Below are positions 38,270-46,173 of a DNA stretch of 64,000 nucleotides, in pieces; position 1 is the first letter of the stretch; each line of letters begins with the position of its first letter. A model generated the notes under the pieces. The model saw only the letters and a program-made list of their open reading frames with translations. It did no database searches and was not told the DNA's origin. The stretch is from a virus: positions 1 through 64,000 of IMG/VR virus record IMGVR_UViG_3300031857_000129; one strand, given 5' to 3'. The translations under genes and the position numbers were made by a program.

Positions 38270-38666
38270 TTGCCAATTCCTGTGTGTGTTTGCAGTTACT
38301 TCTAAATGTAAAGCCAGGGCAGGTGCAGGTAATCTTGCCGCCTTCTTTTACCACAGTATAGGTATTGCCTTTGGAGCCCTGTACAATCCGTTCAATTCGT
38401 TCACTAGCCTTAGGCTCTGCATAACTCACAGGCAAGTCGTTTACTTCAACGATACGAGCTTTACGGATTCTACGGAAGGGAAATTCTGGGTTGCCTGTAG
38501 TAAGTCCAATTTCATCTTCTGCAAACCACTTATGGCGAATCACAGTGCCTGAGTATACATTAAACTCCTGTGTAACAACGCCCTGTGCATAGAGGTGTCG
38601 TTTGTCCCACAGAATGTTCTGTACACGGATTGTAACAGTATTACCCTCTTTAAGCAGTTCGCTCAT
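38262..38666 (-). CDS. SWIM zinc-finger protein, 134 aa
   Basis: The C-terminal block TYTVVKEGGKITCTCPGFTFRSNCKHTQEL gives the SWIM CxCx(n)CxH zinc pattern, usually for DNA or protein binding. The N-terminal 90 residues look like a small beta domain. It follows a promoter nested in a terminator loop at 38673-38723. Confidence 0.78.
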   Translation of the reverse strand: MSELLKEGNTVTIRVQNILWDKRHLYAQGVVTQEFNVYSGTVIRHKWFAEDEIGLTTGNPEFPFRRIRKARIVEVNDLPVSYAEPKASERIERIVQGSKGNTYTVVKEGGKITCTCPGFTFRSNCKHTQELANV

Positions 38667-38672
38667 GATAAA

Positions 38673-38713
38673 CCCTCGTGATTGACTATATTATTAGTAT
38701 AGCATCACGAGGG
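38673..38713 (-). terminator. Terminator-like hairpin with a promoter in its loop
   Basis: A perfect 10-bp stem (CCCTCGTGAT with ATCACGAGGG) with a 21-base loop. The loop holds the -10 of the SWIM promoter. The following T-run is weak (TTTATC), so attenuation is as likely as termination. Confidence 0.55.
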
Positions 38714-38723
38714 CGTTTGTCAA
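38696..38723 (-). promoter_or_regulatory. Sigma70 promoter of the SWIM operon
   Basis: TTGACA, 16-nt spacer, TATACT on the minus strand. Confidence 0.75.
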
Positions 38724-38938
38724 CCAGAAATTTTGGCAAATAATGCTTCTGCGTCTGGATAAGTCTTCATTTTGGACACTTGTTGGTCCCAAACTTCCAT
38801 CATAATCAGTTCAAAAATTGTTTCAGCTTCTGAACCGTGTTGTTCTATCACTTCGCTTACTTCACTCATAGTATCACAGTTCCAAAGTAGATCTGCTAGT
38901 TCTACTTGACGTGGGGACAGTCCGCTAAGAGAAATCAT
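38720..38938 (-). CDS. Unrecognised helical protein, 72 aa
   Basis: MISLSGLSPRQVELADLLWN..., helical, ending YPDAEALFAKISG. The tail resembles that of the 78-aa protein at 37.6 kb. Overlaps the next gene by four bases. Function unknown. Confidence 0.6.
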   Translation of the reverse strand: MISLSGLSPRQVELADLLWNCDTMSEVSEVIEQHGSEAETIFELIMMEVWDQQVSKMKTYPDAEALFAKISG

Positions 38939-39216
38939 AGTTCTACCTTTTGTACACGATCGTATCTAAAGCTGCGCCAAGCACCTGCATTGGTATCCCA
39001 AACATTCACAGTACCAGGCTTACCTTCTTTTTCAGTCTTTGGACGACTGCTTTCTGGAATCACGTCAAATGACTTAGTACAAGTCATTACTCTCTGTTCA
39101 CCGTCCAGTTTTAGGAACGTCACTATTAGAGTCTTGCTTCTCAGCATCTCCACTAGTTCCGCTTCCGTTGGAATTCCCTTCATCTCTGCGATCTTTGTTT
39201 CCAAAGATTCTGTCAT
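38935..39216 (-). CDS. DUF2693-like phage protein, 93 aa
   Basis: Start MTESLETKIAEM. KTLIVTFLKLDGEQRVMTCTKSFDVIPESS, then NVWDTNAGAWRSFRYDRV, matches the small beta domain of DUF2693-type phage proteins. Its first 119 bases overlap the 63-aa gene in another frame. Function of the family is unknown to me. Confidence 0.7.
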   Translation of the reverse strand: MTESLETKIAEMKGIPTEAELVEMLRSKTLIVTFLKLDGEQRVMTCTKSFDVIPESSRPKTEKEGKPGTVNVWDTNAGAWRSFRYDRVQKVEL

Positions 39217-39289
39217 AGTTACTTCTGTATGCATCATCATCTGCGCCTTTTCTTTTTGAACTACCTTTTCCACCGTGCCATTGGCTCAT
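39098..39289 (-). CDS. Small protein with GGKG...NYDRIFG motif, 63 aa
   Basis: MSQWHGGKGSSKRKGADDDAYRSNYDRIFGNK resembles a short protein recurring in T4-like phages; the tail after IFGNK is low-complexity and polar, and lies over the start of the DUF2693 gene in a different frame. Either both are real and overlapping, or the tail is a read-through of an otherwise short protein. Confidence 0.6.
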   Translation of the reverse strand: MSQWHGGKGSSKRKGADDDAYRSNYDRIFGNKDRRDEGNSNGSGTSGDAEKQDSNSDVPKTGR

Positions 39290-39477
39290 ACCAATTCCTC
39301 AACAACACCTAAGATTTCTGCTCCAATCAGCAGTACACCACCTGCCACAAGCCAGCCTGCGCCAGGTATGATATATCCTGCGGCAACAATACTGCTGCCT
39401 GCTATCATTCGTAAACCACTCTTAACAAGGCTAACATAAAAGTGACCTTTACTAGGATCCTTTGGTTGAATTTCCAT
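39286..39477 (-). CDS. Small membrane protein, 63 aa
   Basis: A polar N-terminus is followed by two hydrophobic spans (LRMIAGSSIVAAGYIIPG; GWLVAGGVLLIGAEIL). Resembles small PGPGW-type or YgaP-like phage membrane proteins only in layout. Overlaps both neighbours. Confidence 0.6.
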   Translation of the reverse strand: MEIQPKDPSKGHFYVSLVKSGLRMIAGSSIVAAGYIIPGAGWLVAGGVLLIGAEILGVVEELV

Positions 39478-39598
39478 TTTGTTTCTTCTTTTCTAATTCT
39501 CTAGTTAGTTTGCAAGGACCCCAGGTACAATTGGGGTCGTATTTTTGTCTACAGAGTATACATAACTGATCCTTAGGAATATCTTCCTTTTGGGTCAT
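39452..39598 (-). CDS. Four-cysteine zinc-ribbon-like protein, 48 aa
   Basis: MTQKEDIPKDQLCILCRQKY then DPNCTWGPCKLTRELEKK: Cys13, Cys16, Cys24 and Cys29 would bind zinc. AAAGGAG lies upstream. Its end overlaps the membrane protein by 26 bases. Similar tiny zinc proteins occur in T4-like phages; function unknown. Confidence 0.6.
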   Translation of the reverse strand: MTQKEDIPKDQLCILCRQKYDPNCTWGPCKLTRELEKKKQNGNSTKGS

Positions 39599-39599
39599 G

Positions 39600-40292
39600 T
39601 CACTCCTTTCGACCACCAAACAACTGTAAGAGGTTAATGAACAAGTTAATAAAGTCCATGTATAGAGTTAATGCACCTCGAACTTCTGCAACACTATTTG
39701 CATCCACTGAGAGTTCTTCGCGGATCTTTTGCGTGTCATATGCTGTCAGTCCTAGAAAGATAATAATAGCCAGTGCTGAAATTACCATCTGCATAACTGT
39801 ACTGCCAATAAAAATGTTAACAATACTAGCAATGATAATTGCAATCAATCCCACAAACATAAACTTGCCCATGCTGTCTAGACTCTGTTTAGTAAAGTAG
39901 CCATAACCACTCATAACACCAAACAGAATAGCTGCGCCCATAAAGGCACTAACAATTGAGCCCATAGTAAACACAGCAAAGATTGTAGCAAAGCTCAATC
40001 CCATTAGTGCTGCAAATCCGTGTAAGCATAATTGTGCTACACCCTTGCTAGGATTATTACCTAGGATCATAGCAACCCCAAAGATTGCCACCAGCGGTGA
40101 AAAGATTACAATCCATTTCATCACACCTGTGAAAAAGAATGCCAACAACTCTGGGCTAGTGCCTACAAAGTAACTAACAATCATTGACACTAGAACAGCT
40201 AGGCTCATATGTCCGTAGACACGACCCATTGCTGAATTAATTTCATCAGCAGAACGATAGGACATTCCACCTGTATAACTTGTTCCAAACAT
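39600..40292 (-). CDS. Bax inhibitor-1/YccA family membrane protein
   Basis: 230 residues with seven hydrophobic spans. GRVYGHMSLAVLVSMIVSYFVG near residue 22 and the C-terminal LTAYDTQKIREEL near residue 186 are BI-1 signatures (the latter with the di-Asp-type pore region), then YMDFINLFINLLQLFGGRKE. The bacterial relatives YccA and YbhL modulate membrane protease FtsH or calcium leak. One gene downstream of clpP, so a joint role in host proteolysis control is plausible. Confidence 0.9.
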   Translation of the reverse strand: MFGTSYTGGMSYRSADEINSAMGRVYGHMSLAVLVSMIVSYFVGTSPELLAFFFTGVMKWIVIFSPLVAIFGVAMILGNNPSKGVAQLCLHGFAALMGLSFATIFAVFTMGSIVSAFMGAAILFGVMSGYGYFTKQSLDSMGKFMFVGLIAIIIASIVNIFIGSTVMQMVISALAIIIFLGLTAYDTQKIREELSVDANSVAEVRGALTLYMDFINLFINLLQLFGGRKE

Positions 40293-40302
40293 ATTTGTCT
40301 CC

Positions 40303-40890
40303 TTAACGTTGATCAACAATTTTATCCACTAGCCCGTAAGCCAGTGCTTCTTCTGCACTCATAAACGTGTCACGATCCATATCACGTTCAAAGTCCTCGT
40401 AGGTCTTACCTGCTGTGTTGTGCTTAACATACAGCTCAGTAAGACGCTTCTTCCAGTACATGATTTCCTTGTAGGAAATCTCAATGTCTGAAGCCATACC
40501 TCTTGCACCACCCGATGGTTGGTGAATCATGTGTCGTGCATTAGGCAGCATCTTGCGCTTGCCTGGCGCACCTGCCTGTGCTAGGAATGAACCCATTGAG
40601 CAGGCTTGACCCATGATAATAGTCTGCACATCAGGCTTGATAAACTGCATAGTGTCATAGATAGCCATGCCAGCTGTGATTACTCCGCCTGGTGAATTAA
40701 TATAAAAATAAATGTCTTGTTCTGTTGCCTGTGACTCTAAGAAGAGCAACTGTGCGACAATTAAATTTGAGCTGTTGTCGTCTACTGGACCGTTTAACAT
40801 TACGATCCTATCTTTGAGTAAGCGACTGTAAATGTCGTAGGATCGCTCACCGCGAGCTTCCTGTTCAATTACCATAGGTACTAAGGGCAT
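40303..40890 (-). CDS. clpP: ClpP-like serine protease
   Basis: 195 residues, full length. Catalytic Ser98 in GQACSMGSF, His123 in [10 protein letters not shown], and a late Asp near [28 protein letters not shown] near residue 64 is the oxyanion region. [26 protein letters not shown] is the axial-loop start. Phage ClpP could pair with host ClpX/ClpA to alter proteolysis or process virion proteins. Neighbour of the BI-1 gene. Confidence 0.95.
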   Translation of the reverse strand: MPLVPMVIEQEARGERSYDIYSRLLKDRIVMLNGPVDDNSSNLIVAQLLFLESQATEQDIYFYINSPGGVITAGMAIYDTMQFIKPDVQTIIMGQACSMGSFLAQAGAPGKRKMLPNARHMIHQPSGGARGMASDIEISYKEIMYWKKRLTELYVKHNTAGKTYEDFERDMDRDTFMSAEEALAYGLVDKIVDQR

Positions 40891-40893
40891 ATA

Positions 40894-41130
40894 TTATCTT
40901 CTTCCTGTATATCTAATTGTTTCTTTAGGACCAGAACTTGTAAATTCTACTCCCGCCATTGCACCAACATAGGTTCTACCATTGTGCTTTAACATTAGTT
41001 TAACACTTTTATTTAAACTTACAACCAGTGACTTGCCTGGTTTGTATTCTAGCACATCGGCATCTACTTCGACGTCATTGTTGGTATTCTTTAACTTGCA
41101 GGTATCTGCAAATGTAGAATTACTCTGCAT
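40894..41130 (-). CDS. Unrecognised protein, 78 aa
   Basis: A beta-rich sequence (EVDADVLEYKPGKSLVVSLNKSVKLML, then NGRTYVGAMAGVEFTS) resembling a small barrel. Three bases upstream of clpP and overlapping the 85-aa gene. Function unknown. Confidence 0.6.
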   Translation of the reverse strand: MQSNSTFADTCKLKNTNNDVEVDADVLEYKPGKSLVVSLNKSVKLMLKHNGRTYVGAMAGVEFTSSGPKETIRYTGRR

Positions 41131-41377
41131 CTTGTGCGCCCCTCAATCTTACATTGGCAACATAGTTTTCTACTAATAATTTGGTTATAGTTGCCATAGC
41201 CACTGCCGCAAAGTTTTCTTCGGGCACAGTCTGCATCTGATCAATTACATTAGCAGCCATTGTCTTATAAGCCTCATCTCTACTGATGCCTACAGCTTTC
41301 CAGTCAATGGGCTGTGCTAATTGTCCTTCCATAGCTAATGCTGCTAATTGGTTTACTATCTGTTCTTGTTCTTCCAT
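41120..41377 (-). CDS. Small helical protein, 85 aa (paralogue of 58.2 kb gene)
   Basis: QPIDWKAVGISRDEAYKTMA and ITKLLVENYVANVRLRG align with PIDWTDLNITEKQAYAMMAS and IVKLLVENFVLNLKLLG of the 80-aa protein at 58.2 kb. A duplicated phage-specific family; function unknown. Confidence 0.65.
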   Translation of the reverse strand: MEEQEQIVNQLAALAMEGQLAQPIDWKAVGISRDEAYKTMAANVIDQMQTVPEENFAAVAMATITKLLVENYVANVRLRGAQDAE

Positions 41378-41385
41378 AAGTTCTC

Positions 41386-41592
41386 CTAGTGTACTCTAAC
41401 CTCTGTTACTTTTTCGTTTGGATCAAAGTGAAAATGCTCAATACACAACTTGGCTATGTTATCCGGAATGACATTTTGATCCTCACCGTCTGGTATCCAA
41501 ATTCCTTTTACTGTTCCGTCCTTACCAACAATCAAACCGTAATCGTCTTTGGCTAGGGCATTCTCAAATTCTAATTTTACTCTGTTAGACAT
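41386..41592 (-). CDS. Unrecognised protein, 68 aa
   Basis: MSNRVKLEFENALAKDDYGLIVGKDGTVKGIWIPDG..., a small mixed fold. Overlaps the TilS gene by eight bases. Function unknown. Confidence 0.6.
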   Translation of the reverse strand: MSNRVKLEFENALAKDDYGLIVGKDGTVKGIWIPDGEDQNVIPDNIAKLCIEHFHFDPNEKVTEVRVH

Positions 41593-42193
41593 CTTCTTTT
41601 ACCTTTTTTAGGATTGTTTTGTGAATACCTGGGTTAACACGCAGTACGTGAGGCATCATTTCGTGTCTGATATAGTTTCTAGTATACTTGATATTTCTGT
41701 TACTGTCATCCTCTAAATACTCTACATTATTTAAGTTGGCCCAAAGTTCTAGGTCTCGTTTGCGAGTTAGACGAAAAGGACGAACTACATTCTGCCTAGT
41801 GTGAGGAATAAGTTTTGGAGTACCGTGCATTGAGCTCCAAACCCACGTTTCAACTACGTCGTCCAAATGATGACAGGTTACTACAGTGTGTCCCCGCCAA
41901 TACGGACCGTTGAACCACTCATAACGTGCTTCACGCCACCATTCTTCAATGCTCATACCTTTGGGACATTCACCCTCTAATACGTGCTCGCGATAACGAA
42001 CGTCTGTGTACTTGGTTCTGCACTGTTCACGCAGCCAAGCGGCAGCACGAATGCCGTGATCCGTTCTGTGATTGAAGTGTGCTACAGTGACACGATGATT
42101 TCTGCGCAGGAAGTCTAGAGCTGCCATTGAGTCAACTCCGCCTGAGCAAGCCAGTACAATGTCTCTGGGCAGTTTGCCCTGCATCTTAATCAT
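41585..42193 (-). CDS. tilS: TilS-like tRNA(Ile)-lysidine synthetase, short form
   Basis: 202 residues, the N-terminal catalytic domain only (E. coli TilS is about 430). The PP-loop is LACSGGVDSMAAL (residues 14-26). VTVAHFNHRTDHG, TCHHLDDVVETWVWSSMHGT and DDSNRNIKYTRNYIRHEMMP are the TilS-specific blocks, in order. TilS turns C34 of tRNA-Ile(CAU) into lysidine so it reads AUA. The ATG overlaps the stop of the 32-aa gene (ATGA). The CAT tRNA at 27.7 kb is a possible substrate. Confidence 0.88.
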   Translation of the reverse strand: MIKMQGKLPRDIVLACSGGVDSMAALDFLRRNHRVTVAHFNHRTDHGIRAAAWLREQCRTKYTDVRYREHVLEGECPKGMSIEEWWREARYEWFNGPYWRGHTVVTCHHLDDVVETWVWSSMHGTPKLIPHTRQNVVRPFRLTRKRDLELWANLNNVEYLEDDSNRNIKYTRNYIRHEMMPHVLRVNPGIHKTILKKVKEDV

Positions 42194-42288
42194 TGGAACA
42201 ACAGATGCAGTACCCAAAGGGTACCCACTCCAACAAAAAATCCAACACCAAAAATTACTTTATTAAGTTCTTTTTCATCATCGCTCAT
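42190..42288 (-). CDS. 32-aa membrane peptide
   Basis: MSDDEKELNKVIFGVGFFVG then VGTLWVLHLLFQ, a single hydrophobic helix. It overlaps the genes on both sides by ATGA junctions, which supports expression. Function unknown. Confidence 0.6.
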   Translation of the reverse strand: MSDDEKELNKVIFGVGFFVGVGTLWVLHLLFQ

Positions 42289-42629
42289 ACAATTACCTGC
42301 TTTTGGGTTGCTGATTTAAAAATACTATTACCTTTTTCTCTAATCAAATCCACTAGATACTGAGGTGTATCCTGTGCAATTTGCATTAGATCTTCTTGTG
42401 TGATTTCACCTGTAGTAGTAAACAACCAAATCTCAGGTGAGCGTTGTGGATTGAACTGTGCTCGCAGAGTCATAGCATGCAGATTGAGAGGGTGTTCAAA
42501 TCGCTCGCCCTTAATGTCTGCCAGCAGTTTCTTGTTTTCGTAGCCAGTGATGTCTAGGATAGTTTCAAACCCTAGGCAGTCCCAGTAGGCAATGAATGTG
42601 CGTTCTTTATTTGGCATTGAGTAGCTCAC
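42285..42629 (-). CDS. Unrecognised protein, 114 aa
   Basis: KERTFIAYWDCLGFETILDITGYENKKLLADIKGE..., a small soluble fold with a conserved-looking aromatic N-terminus. Overlaps the next gene by 23 bases. Similar early proteins occur in T4-like phages but I cannot name a family. Confidence 0.6.
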   Translation of the reverse strand: MSYSMPNKERTFIAYWDCLGFETILDITGYENKKLLADIKGERFEHPLNLHAMTLRAQFNPQRSPEIWLFTTTGEITQEDLMQIAQDTPQYLVDLIREKGNSIFKSATQKQVIV

Positions 42630-42858
42630 TGTATTTCATGATAAAGAAAGTGCGTTTCTTTTCTGAGTAAAAATCCAACATTACGCAGTCTTTGTAATTG
42701 TGTGTTTCTGGATCAAACTCTCTGTGATTGCGATTAACAAACCCTAGCCTATCTTTCATCCGTTCACGAATTAATAATACACTTATAGGATAGTCCTGCA
42801 ATAGGTGCCAGCAAACACTTTTCCACTGACTGTGAGTTAATTCAATTGGCTTACTCAT
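42607..42858 (-). CDS. Unrecognised protein, 83 aa
   Basis: MSKPIELTHSQWKSVCWHLLQDYPISVLLIRERMKDRLGF..., ending KKRTFFIMKYSELLNAK. The ending resembles that of the 79-aa protein at 43.3 kb (THTVFKFYKEHYATFFALKYS). Overlaps both neighbours. Function unknown. Confidence 0.6.
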   Translation of the reverse strand: MSKPIELTHSQWKSVCWHLLQDYPISVLLIRERMKDRLGFVNRNHREFDPETHNYKDCVMLDFYSEKKRTFFIMKYSELLNAK

Positions 42859-43240
42859 AATTACTCTGTACCAGAGCCAGCAGTGTTTGATACTTTTCGT
42901 AGGCAGCTCTTACCGCTGAATTTTCTTGACGTATTCTGCACTCACGTTCGTGTTCCACAATTATGTTACTTACTCTAGACACGTTATTAGAAAAATGGCG
43001 ATTGTCATGCAATCCAGCACGTTCTACCCATTCGCCATGTTCTAGTAGAGCACGGAAGCGATCCTCTGGCATGTGGATTTCCACACACTTGACATCTTCA
43101 ACAGGAATCTCCTGGAAAATATCCGGATCACTTTCGCTCCACAGCTGATAGGGCATGCGCTTGACCCTACGATGCATGCGAGAGCTAGGCTGCACGTATG
43201 CATCGTATTTTCTGCAGAATTCATCCACTTCATGCTTCAT
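42851..43240 (-). CDS. Unrecognised protein, 129 aa
   Basis: A charged, helical protein with a His/Arg-rich start (RMHRRVKRMPYQLW) and a C-terminal VEHERECRIRQENSAVRAAYEKYQTLL helix. No family recognised. Part of the 41.4-44 kb operon behind the promoter at 43980. Confidence 0.6.
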   Translation of the reverse strand: MKHEVDEFCRKYDAYVQPSSRMHRRVKRMPYQLWSESDPDIFQEIPVEDVKCVEIHMPEDRFRALLEHGEWVERAGLHDNRHFSNNVSRVSNIIVEHERECRIRQENSAVRAAYEKYQTLLALVQSNYE

Positions 43241-43248
43241 AATTGTGC

Positions 43249-43488
43249 CTATGAATATTTTAGAGCGAAAAAGGTTGCATAGTGTTCTTTGTAAAATTTA
43301 AAAACAGTATGAGAAGGAACGTCTCCTACCATTTCATCCCAGCGTCTTTGATGGAATGCAAAGTCAAAGTCTACACCCTGCACCCAACCCTGCTGTCTTA
43401 GCTGTCTAACAATGTTCATCACACTGTCAGCTGAACGATTCTCAATCGTTATCTGTACCAAAGCGAGCTCTGAAGCCTTCTGGATCAT
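43249..43488 (-). CDS. Unrecognised protein, about 79 aa
   Basis: Start uncertain: ATG 43488 gives MIQKASELALVQITIENRSA, while a TTG further in is also possible. It overlaps the upstream gene in another frame. Contains VRQLRQQGWVQGVDFDFAFHQRRWDE. Function unknown. Confidence 0.55.
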   Translation of the reverse strand: MIQKASELALVQITIENRSADSVMNIVRQLRQQGWVQGVDFDFAFHQRRWDEMVGDVPSHTVFKFYKEHYATFFALKYS

Positions 43489-43954
43489 CTTCGTATTCAG
43501 TGATGAAGTTCCGTAACGCTTCTTCAACTAGTTCGTTTAGAGTCATGTCACGTTCATGAGCCAGTGTCATCAATTGAAACAGCTCATCACGATCCATGTC
43601 CAACGGAACGCTTACTCGTTCATCGTATTCTTCACCTGCGATAATAGCCTGTGCCTTTTGGATGAAGTCATCGTCTGATTCCAAATCAATGTAATTTACT
43701 TCGTCCCAAGCCTGCTTATCTACCTTTAGCTCTGAATCATAGATACGATAGGCTCTATCATTAGCATAGTCGCAGAGTTCAACGCAATATACTCGTTGGT
43801 TGTCTCGCGGGGCAAAAATAATGTTTAACGAGTAACCATCCTGTTTCTCATTCCAGCTGGTTAAACAGTAAAGGTCTGAAATATTACCAAAATACTCACT
43901 GCCTTCAGTGATACGGCAATCTACCAATTCCATCCATTCTTTTAGAGTAAGCAT
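43442..43954 (-). CDS. Unrecognised protein with RHH-like C-terminus, 170 aa
   Basis: The N-terminal 90 residues form an aromatic, acidic domain. The C-terminal part RVSVPLDMDRDELFQLMTLAHERDMTLNELVEEALRNFI has the strand-helix-helix pattern of ribbon-helix-helix DNA-binding proteins. First gene after a consensus promoter, so a regulatory role is possible. Confidence 0.65.
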   Translation of the reverse strand: MLTLKEWMELVDCRITEGSEYFGNISDLYCLTSWNEKQDGYSLNIIFAPRDNQRVYCVELCDYANDRAYRIYDSELKVDKQAWDEVNYIDLESDDDFIQKAQAIIAGEEYDERVSVPLDMDRDELFQLMTLAHERDMTLNELVEEALRNFITEYEDDPEGFRARFGTDND

Positions 43955-43979
43955 TAGAGTTCTCCTGTTGTGATAGTTT

Positions 43980-44007
43980 ATTATACTATACTAGTCAAAT
44001 TTGTCAA
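43980..44007 (-). promoter_or_regulatory. Sigma70 promoter of the 38.7-44 kb operon
   Basis: TTGACA, 16-nt spacer, TATAAT on the minus strand, directly behind the terminator at 44011-44037. Confidence 0.82.
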
Positions 44008-44010
44008 GTG

Positions 44011-44037
44011 AAAAAAAATGGAGCTCAGCGGCTCCAT
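44011..44037 (-). terminator. Rho-independent terminator after the SDR gene
   Basis: Seven-bp stem (ATGGAGC with GCTCCAT), five-base loop, eight T on the minus strand. Ends the rII-region operon. Confidence 0.8.
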
Positions 44038-44046
44038 TTTTCATAA

Positions 44047-44712
44047 TTAATTTAAAATTTGCATTCCCGGATTCTCGTTTATTCTTACAATCTTTCCGTT
44101 CATGTCAGCTGTATGTGTTAATACATAGTCATAAATTTTGTCTAGTGTAATTTGGCAGTTGTCAGTTTTAGAATAATCAAATCTAGGGGCAATACTAGAT
44201 ACAATAATTCCATTACTATTGTGATAAGCAAGTCCTAGCATTAAATGGTTTTGATATGCCTTTGATCCTGCATACCCTGCCATTTGTGTGTTTACAGTTC
44301 TGTTAATATCTAAAGACATACTAGTAGTCATAAAAATAATTTTAGATCCAGCTTTCATCTTAGACTGACATTCAAGTGCCAACGCATGCGGATATACAAC
44401 ATGAACTTTAATTGATCTAAAATAGTCTTTTTCTCTAACAGGTGATTGTAAATCAACTACGTTGTTAGGATAAGATCCTGTATTTGTATTATAAATTAAA
44501 ATATCAATGTTATCAAATCTTTGAGTTGCTTTTTTGAAATCGTTTAGAAAAGTTTCTAATGTTGAAAAGTCTGCAATAAATTGATTTGGATCATTAGACT
44601 GATTTGCTTTATGTGATACAATAATTACATCATGCCCGTTGTGTCTTGCTTTAAGAGCAAAATCATTTCCAAACTTCTTTTCAGTTCCACCACCTACAAT
44701 AACAATATTCAT
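44047..44712 (-). CDS. Short-chain dehydrogenase/reductase-like protein, 221 aa
   Basis: The N-terminal IVIVGGGTEKKFGNDFA is an SDR-type dinucleotide-binding loop; DNIDILIYNTNTGSYP near residue 78, SKIIFMTTSMS near 125 and YAGSKAYQNHL near 152 (Tyr-x3-Lys) follow the SDR order with Ser-Tyr-Lys present. Substrate unknown; neighbours are a 2OG oxygenase and rIIB. Confidence 0.78.
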   Translation of the reverse strand: MNIVIVGGGTEKKFGNDFALKARHNGHDVIIVSHKANQSNDPNQFIADFSTLETFLNDFKKATQRFDNIDILIYNTNTGSYPNNVVDLQSPVREKDYFRSIKVHVVYPHALALECQSKMKAGSKIIFMTTSMSLDINRTVNTQMAGYAGSKAYQNHLMLGLAYHNSNGIIVSSIAPRFDYSKTDNCQITLDKIYDYVLTHTADMNGKIVRINENPGMQILN

Positions 44713-44727
44713 TTAGTATCCCTTTAA

Positions 44728-45348
44728 TTATTTTATATACAAAGAAAGTTGTGTTTGAGCAGTTAATCTTGGAGTGTCTTGCTCTACATTTATATCATGT
44801 AAAGAACCAGCTGTATTCATAAAGATAACTCCGTGTCCTTTTGTTCCAGGACATGAGTATATAAGTTTGTTGGGGTCTTTATGATCCCAAAATTTTGTGC
44901 CTTCTTTATTTTCTGTTAGATTTAAAATAGCTGCAAAAACAGTTCGTCGATTATCTAGATGCTTACTCATTTTGTGACCGTTTTGATCACAGACAATATT
45001 TGTAAAAGACGTTACTCCGCCAATATTCCCCGGAAGCATCCAGGGCCAATTATTAGTAAAACTCTTTTGTAAATCTCCGCTGAATCCATCTATTAAATTT
45101 ACAAAAAGAGAGTGAATGGATTTTGTATATTCTTCAACCCATTCACTCTCTTTTTTTAGGAATGAACGATGTTGATGATCATTCCAATTTTTTCTAGTAG
45201 TATTTGCTGAACCAAAACTGTCAGAATCTTTAAAATCGTTTGGTATCTCTGTATCCAAAAGATTAAAGTTCCAAATCCAGTGCTTATAATAACTAAGCAC
45301 TGGACCTTGGTTTAGATTTACTAGTTCAGGAACAGATAGTTGTATCAC
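44728..45348 (-). CDS. 2OG-Fe(II) oxygenase-like protein, 206 aa
   Basis: GTG start overlapping the rIIB stop (GTGA). CDQNGHKMSKHLDNRRTVFAAILNLTENKEGTKFWDH near residue 125 gives an HxD pair; GVIFMNTAGSLHDIN near residue 175 gives the distal His, and RLTAQTQLSLYI the Arg. Fifth oxygenase-like gene of the window. Substrate unknown. Confidence 0.7.
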   Translation of the reverse strand: MIQLSVPELVNLNQGPVLSYYKHWIWNFNLLDTEIPNDFKDSDSFGSANTTRKNWNDHQHRSFLKKESEWVEEYTKSIHSLFVNLIDGFSGDLQKSFTNNWPWMLPGNIGGVTSFTNIVCDQNGHKMSKHLDNRRTVFAAILNLTENKEGTKFWDHKDPNKLIYSCPGTKGHGVIFMNTAGSLHDINVEQDTPRLTAQTQLSLYIK

Positions 45349-46172
45349 TTGCCGTCGTCAATTTGAGCGTTCACAGCCTTAACTAATGCAGCCAAACGCT
45401 TGAGGTCATCTTCACTGAGCACACTGGCAGTGGGAGTTGCAGTAGCCTGGACGCTCTGAGCAAAGGCTTCGTCGGCCTTTTCCTTGTCAATTTCATCCAC
45501 AACTTCGTAACGGCATGCACGACCCTTGGAATCGTTGTAGTCGTTTGGAATGCTCACTACGTCACGTGGATTAATCTTAACGATTACAACACGCTCACCA
45601 CCAAAGTGGTTGAGGTAATCACGTGAGCAGAAGTGCAAGCCAGTTGAGCAGGTACGATTCTGATCGTCGTCTACGCGGTTACGCTCCATCTCAACCACAC
45701 TGCCAACACTGTTGTTCATAGTGCCAGTGTAGCAGTCCTTGTAGTCATTCTTTACCTTCTTGTAGGCAAGGAAGTGTCCATCTGGAGTGATAGGCAGGCT
45801 GTTCTTTTCCAAGAAGCCATACAGTTCAGTTACAGCTCTCTTACTAGGATTCTGCATGAGGTTCTCCATGAATTGGATCATAGGCTCAATTGGAAATCCA
45901 TCCTGTAGCATCTGGATCATGCGGTTGGACAATGCATTGTGCATTTCCTCGCCCTTCCAGAACAGCTTGTCACCCTGTACAGCTACATTGCCCTGTCCAT
46001 AGTCCAGAACAACCTTCTTGGGTTCAATTACGTCCTTAACAGTGTCCCAGTCACCGGCCTTGATAGCATCAACTACTCGCTGATAGGTAATGTGGGTCTT
46101 GTTGATTGTGTGTGGCTTGTTGTCAATAACGACAACAATGTTATTGCCTTGGATTAGAAACGGATATGACAT
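45345..46172 (-). CDS. rIIB: RIIB-like protein
   Basis: 275 residues starting MSYPFLIQGNNIVVV (start preferred over an upstream codon inside rIIA; GGTG upstream). ITYQRVVDAIKAGDWDTV, LDYGQGNVAVQGDKLFWKG and GHFLAYKKVKNDYKDCYTGTM, then CSTGLHFCSRDYL, are the conserved RIIB blocks. With rIIA it affects lysis timing and exclusion in T4. One base follows the rIIA stop. Confidence 0.9.
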   Translation of the reverse strand: MSYPFLIQGNNIVVVIDNKPHTINKTHITYQRVVDAIKAGDWDTVKDVIEPKKVVLDYGQGNVAVQGDKLFWKGEEMHNALSNRMIQMLQDGFPIEPMIQFMENLMQNPSKRAVTELYGFLEKNSLPITPDGHFLAYKKVKNDYKDCYTGTMNNSVGSVVEMERNRVDDDQNRTCSTGLHFCSRDYLNHFGGERVVIVKINPRDVVSIPNDYNDSKGRACRYEVVDEIDKEKADEAFAQSVQATATPTASVLSEDDLKRLAALVKAVNAQIDDGK

Positions 46173-46173
46173 G

